From NCBI RefSeq assembly GCF_042431545.1, contig NZ_JBHLYX010000002.1: a stretch of DNA of 64,000 nucleotides. One strand, 5' to 3'. A program made the translations under genes and the position numbers. Shown here in pieces: positions 61,335 through 64,000 of this stretch. The stretch comes from Pseudoalteromonas xiamenensis. GTDB lineage: Bacteria > Pseudomonadota > Gammaproteobacteria > Enterobacterales > Alteromonadaceae. The notes beneath the pieces were generated by a model, which did no database searches, was not told where the DNA came from, and saw only the letters and a list, made by a program, of their open reading frames with translations. Numbering within the stretch: the stretch's first letter is position 1; every line of letters begins with the position of its first letter.

Positions 61335-62135
61335 TTAAATACCGCGAGGGGAGATAAATCGACCTTCGCGTACACTATCAAACGTTTTTTGAGCAAGCTC
61401 ATCAAGCGGCGTTAAATCTTTGCCTTGACTTGTCAATTCGTGTTTGATTGGTAGCATCTCGATATCTTCTACACCAGAGAGCTGCGCAATTTTCGCGAAG
61501 GTATAGGCATGTTTATACTTGTGCTGTTTGAAAAATAAACTCACTAAGGTGGTGTACACTTCTGGCGAAGGAACTTCGCCTGCCTTATTTAATTCAAGTA
61601 CGTTGTAAAGCAAGTCAATGGTTTTATCTTCATCGATTTTTGCATAAAACGTTGCTAAGAAGAGCTGCATTTCCTTGTCTTTTTTTACACGTGGTGAGTC
61701 TTCCATTTTAAGCAATTTAGTCAAGGCGTGTTCATCATTCTGACGAGACCAATGAAAATACAATATACCCGGGTGTTCGGTTTCTTTGGTTTCTTGATAT
61801 ATACGATACATTTCCTTTTGCGCGGTTAAATGCCCTTCGACTCGAGAGGTGGTTTTTTCTTTTAATTTGATGTGTTCTATTTGAGCCGCGAGTGAGACAC
61901 ATTTGTCGTACTTTTCTAATTTTTTGAGCAAATCGTATTTGTTGTCTTCTGTGGGGGTTTTGAACTCGTCGTATCGAGAAAAGATCAAATCTGCTCGTTC
62001 TTCCTTACAGTGACTATCAGTATTAAGATCCCGACACATTGCGGGCGTTGATTCACAAATACTGTTTAATGTAAGGGGTTCTTCACAGCCAGTTAGCAGC
62101 AAACAGCCGAAAATAGCGGCTTTTTTTATCGACAT
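61335..62135 (-). CDS. DUF2989 domain lipoprotein
   Basis: 266 aa. Lipobox 'LLTG-C' with lipidated Cys17. The mature protein is helical, with 'STPAMCRDLNTDSHCKEERADLIFSRYDEFKTP' near the front and TPR-like helical pairs ('YTTLVSLFFKQHKYKHAYTFAKIAQLSG') later, typical of DUF2989 (PF11207). The function is unknown; periplasmic-facing and membrane-anchored. Single gene, divergent from the GAPDH across 154 bp. Confidence 0.85.
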   Translation of the reverse strand: MSIKKAAIFGCLLLTGCEEPLTLNSICESTPAMCRDLNTDSHCKEERADLIFSRYDEFKTPTEDNKYDLLKKLEKYDKCVSLAAQIEHIKLKEKTTSRVEGHLTAQKEMYRIYQETKETEHPGILYFHWSRQNDEHALTKLLKMEDSPRVKKDKEMQLFLATFYAKIDEDKTIDLLYNVLELNKAGEVPSPEVYTTLVSLFFKQHKYKHAYTFAKIAQLSGVEDIEMLPIKHELTSQGKDLTPLDELAQKTFDSVREGRFISPRGI

Positions 62136-62289
62136 TTCAATACCTCAAGTAAAACTCACACTTTATTCTAACGTAAGCTTTTCAGATGTAACAGTGGAGA
62201 ATCGTGCCAGTTTCCATTAAAATACCGCTGCCTTACCGAAAGCGAGTAGGGCTATCCGTTCAAAGTAAATTGTTTATTAGGCAAATAAC

Positions 62290-63735
62290 ATGACCTTATC
62301 TCACGAGCAACAATACCAAAATAGTTGGCAAGAACGCCAAGACTACGCTGAAAGCATGCTACCAATCATTGGTCGTTTATATCGTAACAATGGCATTGAA
62401 GTCGCCATTTACGGTCGTCCGCTTGTTAGTGCAAGTGCAATTGACGTAATTAAGGCACACAAAACAGTCGCGCGTTTTGAAGAGAGTAAATTACGTTTAC
62501 GTGAAAGCTTCCCGTTTTTAGAAGCAATCACCAAAATGGATCTTGCACCTGCGCGTATCGATATTGGCAAATTAGCTTATGCTTATATCTATAAAAATGC
62601 AGGCGAAGGGCGTTCAGTCGAAGACTATTTGAATGCAGAACTTGCTGAATTATTGAATAAAGACGAATCACGTAAACCACGTGATGTTGTGCTTTATGGT
62701 TTTGGTCGTATCGGTCGTCTGCTAGCTCGTTTGTTAATTGAACGTGGCGGTGCACATGCAGATCTTCGCTTACGCGCGATTGTTGTTCGTGGCGGCCGTG
62801 ATGGTGACCTCGAGAAGCGTGCTAGTCTGTTACGTCGTGATTCAATCCATGGTCCATTCAATGGCTCTATTACGGTAGATAACGAGCTTAATGCTATTAA
62901 AGCAAACGGTGCGTATATTCAGGTGATCTATGCAAATTCACCTGACGAAATCGATTACACACAATACGGTATCGAAAACGCACTTATCGTTGATAACACT
63001 GGTATTTGGAAAGACGAAGCTGGCCTTGGACTTCATCTGAAATCAAAAGGCGCGTCTAAAGTACTTTTAACGGCACCAGCTAAAGGTGACATCAAAAACA
63101 TCGTATACGGCGTTAATAACGCGGCAATTTTGTCTGAAGATAAAATTGTTTCAGCAGCAAGCTGTACAACGAATGCGATTACACCAGTGTTGAAAGCGAT
63201 TAACGACAAGTTTGGTATCAAAAACGGCCACGTTGAGACGGTTCACTCATACACAAATGACCAAAACTTAATTGATAACTACCACAAAGCTGACCGCCGC
63301 GGTCGTGCAGCGGCGTTAAACATGGTTATTACAGAAACGGGTGCTGCAAAAGCAGTAGCGAAAGCGCTTCCTGAGCTTGCTGGCAAATTAACGGGCAATG
63401 CTATCCGTGTTCCTACACCAAATGTTTCAATGGCAATTATCAATTTGAATTTGAATACAGCAACGTCACGTGAGGAACTAAATGAGTACCTACGTGATAC
63501 AGCGTTACATTCGAATCTACGTGATCAAATCGATTACACTGCATCAACCGAAATAGTGTCTAGTGACCTTGTTGGTAGCCGTTATGCGGGCGTTGTTGAC
63601 TCTCAAGCGACTATCGTAGATGCAGACCGTGTGGTTCTTTACGTATGGTACGATAATGAGTTTGGTTACAGCTGTCAGGTTGTGCGCGTAATGCACGACA
63701 TGGCCGAGGTATCATTCCCGAGCCTACCTCGCTAA
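62290..63735 (+). CDS. Glyceraldehyde-3-phosphate dehydrogenase, long form
   Basis: 481 aa, against about 330 for classical GAPDH. The first ~130 residues are an extra N-terminal domain found in a marine gammaproteobacterial GAPDH type. The NAD-binding start 'DVVLYGFGRIGRLLARLLIERGG' follows, then the catalytic Cys in 'SAASCTTNAITPVLKA', 'TVHSYTNDQN' and C-terminal 'VWYDNEFGYSCQV'. It should oxidise or form 1,3-bisphosphoglycerate; in relatives this form is thought to act in gluconeogenesis or with another cofactor. It is monocistronic, terminated at 63748. Confidence 0.93.
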   Translation: MTLSHEQQYQNSWQERQDYAESMLPIIGRLYRNNGIEVAIYGRPLVSASAIDVIKAHKTVARFEESKLRLRESFPFLEAITKMDLAPARIDIGKLAYAYIYKNAGEGRSVEDYLNAELAELLNKDESRKPRDVVLYGFGRIGRLLARLLIERGGAHADLRLRAIVVRGGRDGDLEKRASLLRRDSIHGPFNGSITVDNELNAIKANGAYIQVIYANSPDEIDYTQYGIENALIVDNTGIWKDEAGLGLHLKSKGASKVLLTAPAKGDIKNIVYGVNNAAILSEDKIVSAASCTTNAITPVLKAINDKFGIKNGHVETVHSYTNDQNLIDNYHKADRRGRAAALNMVITETGAAKAVAKALPELAGKLTGNAIRVPTPNVSMAIINLNLNTATSREELNEYLRDTALHSNLRDQIDYTASTEIVSSDLVGSRYAGVVDSQATIVDADRVVLYVWYDNEFGYSCQVVRVMHDMAEVSFPSLPR

Positions 63736-63747
63736 GTAATTTGTCTC

Positions 63748-63773
63748 AAAAAGCCAGCAACCGCTGGCTTTTT
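63748..63773 (+). terminator. Terminator of the GAPDH gene
   Basis: AAAAAGCCAGC / GCTGGCTTTTT with an AACC loop, 12 nt after the stop codon, with a T tract on the plus strand. Confidence 0.93.
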
Positions 63774-63892
63774 TGCTTTTTAGAGGTTTTTGATTTTTAC
63801 CAGCTGTGGTACGCTTTCCGCGTTTAGATACATACAGCTAACAACGTATAACAATTTACTCCAGTCGCGGAAATGGAGTGCAGGGTTTTTAA

Positions 63893-64000
63893 ATGAAAAT
63901 TACGAGTAATTTCGACAGCGGAAATATCAAAGTACTTGCATTAAGCGAGCCTAAAGATATCCAACTAGAGATTAATGCTGATAACGGCTCTGAGTTTTTT
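63893..64000 (+). CDS. M14-type zinc carboxypeptidase, partial (3' end outside window)
   Basis: 36 codons from the ATG at 63893 to the window edge; the rest is outside. The N-terminus begins 'KITSNFDSGNIKVL' and continues 'DIQLEINADNGSEFF', which matches the N-terminal beta-domain typical of bacterial M14 cytosolic carboxypeptidase-like proteins (about 375 aa). The zinc site is not visible here, so the call is by N-terminal similarity only. It would cleave C-terminal residues from peptides or peptidoglycan-type substrates. Confidence 0.6.
   Translation, partial: MKITSNFDSGNIKVLALSEPKDIQLEINADNGSEFF

Noticed and set aside
1..64000. tRNA, rRNA, CRISPR array, insertion sequence or prophage
   Set aside because: I saw no cloverleaf-like segments, no regular short repeats, and no transposase, integrase or phage protein in any frame.

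Overview
The window is a chromosomal stretch of a marine gammaproteobacterium of the Alteromonadales type. Pseudoalteromonas or a close relative is my best guess, which is an inference from gene content and sequence character. Support comes from the long-form GAPDH, the DUF2066-hda and pheST-ihfA blocks, sodium-coupled transporters (NhaC, NhaD, an SNF/NSS symporter), an OmpK/Tsx-like channel and a laminarin-type GH16 enzyme. Nearly all the DNA is coding. I see no rRNA, tRNA, CRISPR array, insertion sequence or prophage.

Region by region. 1-5300: a TetR-controlled operon on the minus strand (MMPL/RND exporter, periplasmic LolA-like protein, truncated beta-barrel-like protein) with four TGAC-N5-GTCA operators in its two control regions. 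5457-10122: a very large secreted protein that joins a GH16 beta-1,3-glucanase, TSP3 calcium repeats, a discoidin-like domain, a CBM56-like module and a C-terminal di-heme oxidoreductase, behind a LacI-type operator. 10143-16050: greA, carB, carA and dapB on the minus strand, with a terminator-like hairpin in the carA leader. 16376-23713: NhaC antiporter, OmpK-like channel, an AcrB-type pump with its adaptor, and a DUF4136 lipoprotein. 23782-28366: mksF-mksE-mksB, an alternative SMC condensin operon. 28526-33117: nhaD, a lysine riboswitch with a readable translational switch, lysC and an NSS symporter.

33253-41620: small envelope proteins, SOS-controlled recN, nadK, hrcA, grpE with a heat-shock sigma-32 promoter, a Bcr/CflA exporter and an M48 lipoprotein protease. 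41801-47915: a secreted coiled-coil protein and a divergent two-component pair (hybrid kinase with Hpt, and a REC-histidine kinase). 48093-56802: metabolic and stress enzymes (2OG-Fe(II) oxygenase, D-lactate dehydrogenase, glutathione peroxidase, beta-hydroxyacid dehydrogenase, exonuclease I, glyoxalase I), a periplasmic solute-binding protein, a diguanylate cyclase and a DUF2066 protein. 56802-64000: hda, pheS-pheT-ihfA, a DUF2989 lipoprotein, a long-form GAPDH and the start of an M14 carboxypeptidase.

Most of this is housekeeping DNA. The most unusual object is the GH16-DHOR fusion at 5604-10067. Next come the MksFEB operon without a nuclease partner, the carA leader hairpin, the lysine-riboswitch architecture and the TetR operator set. 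I did not find a convincing wholly new multi-gene system.
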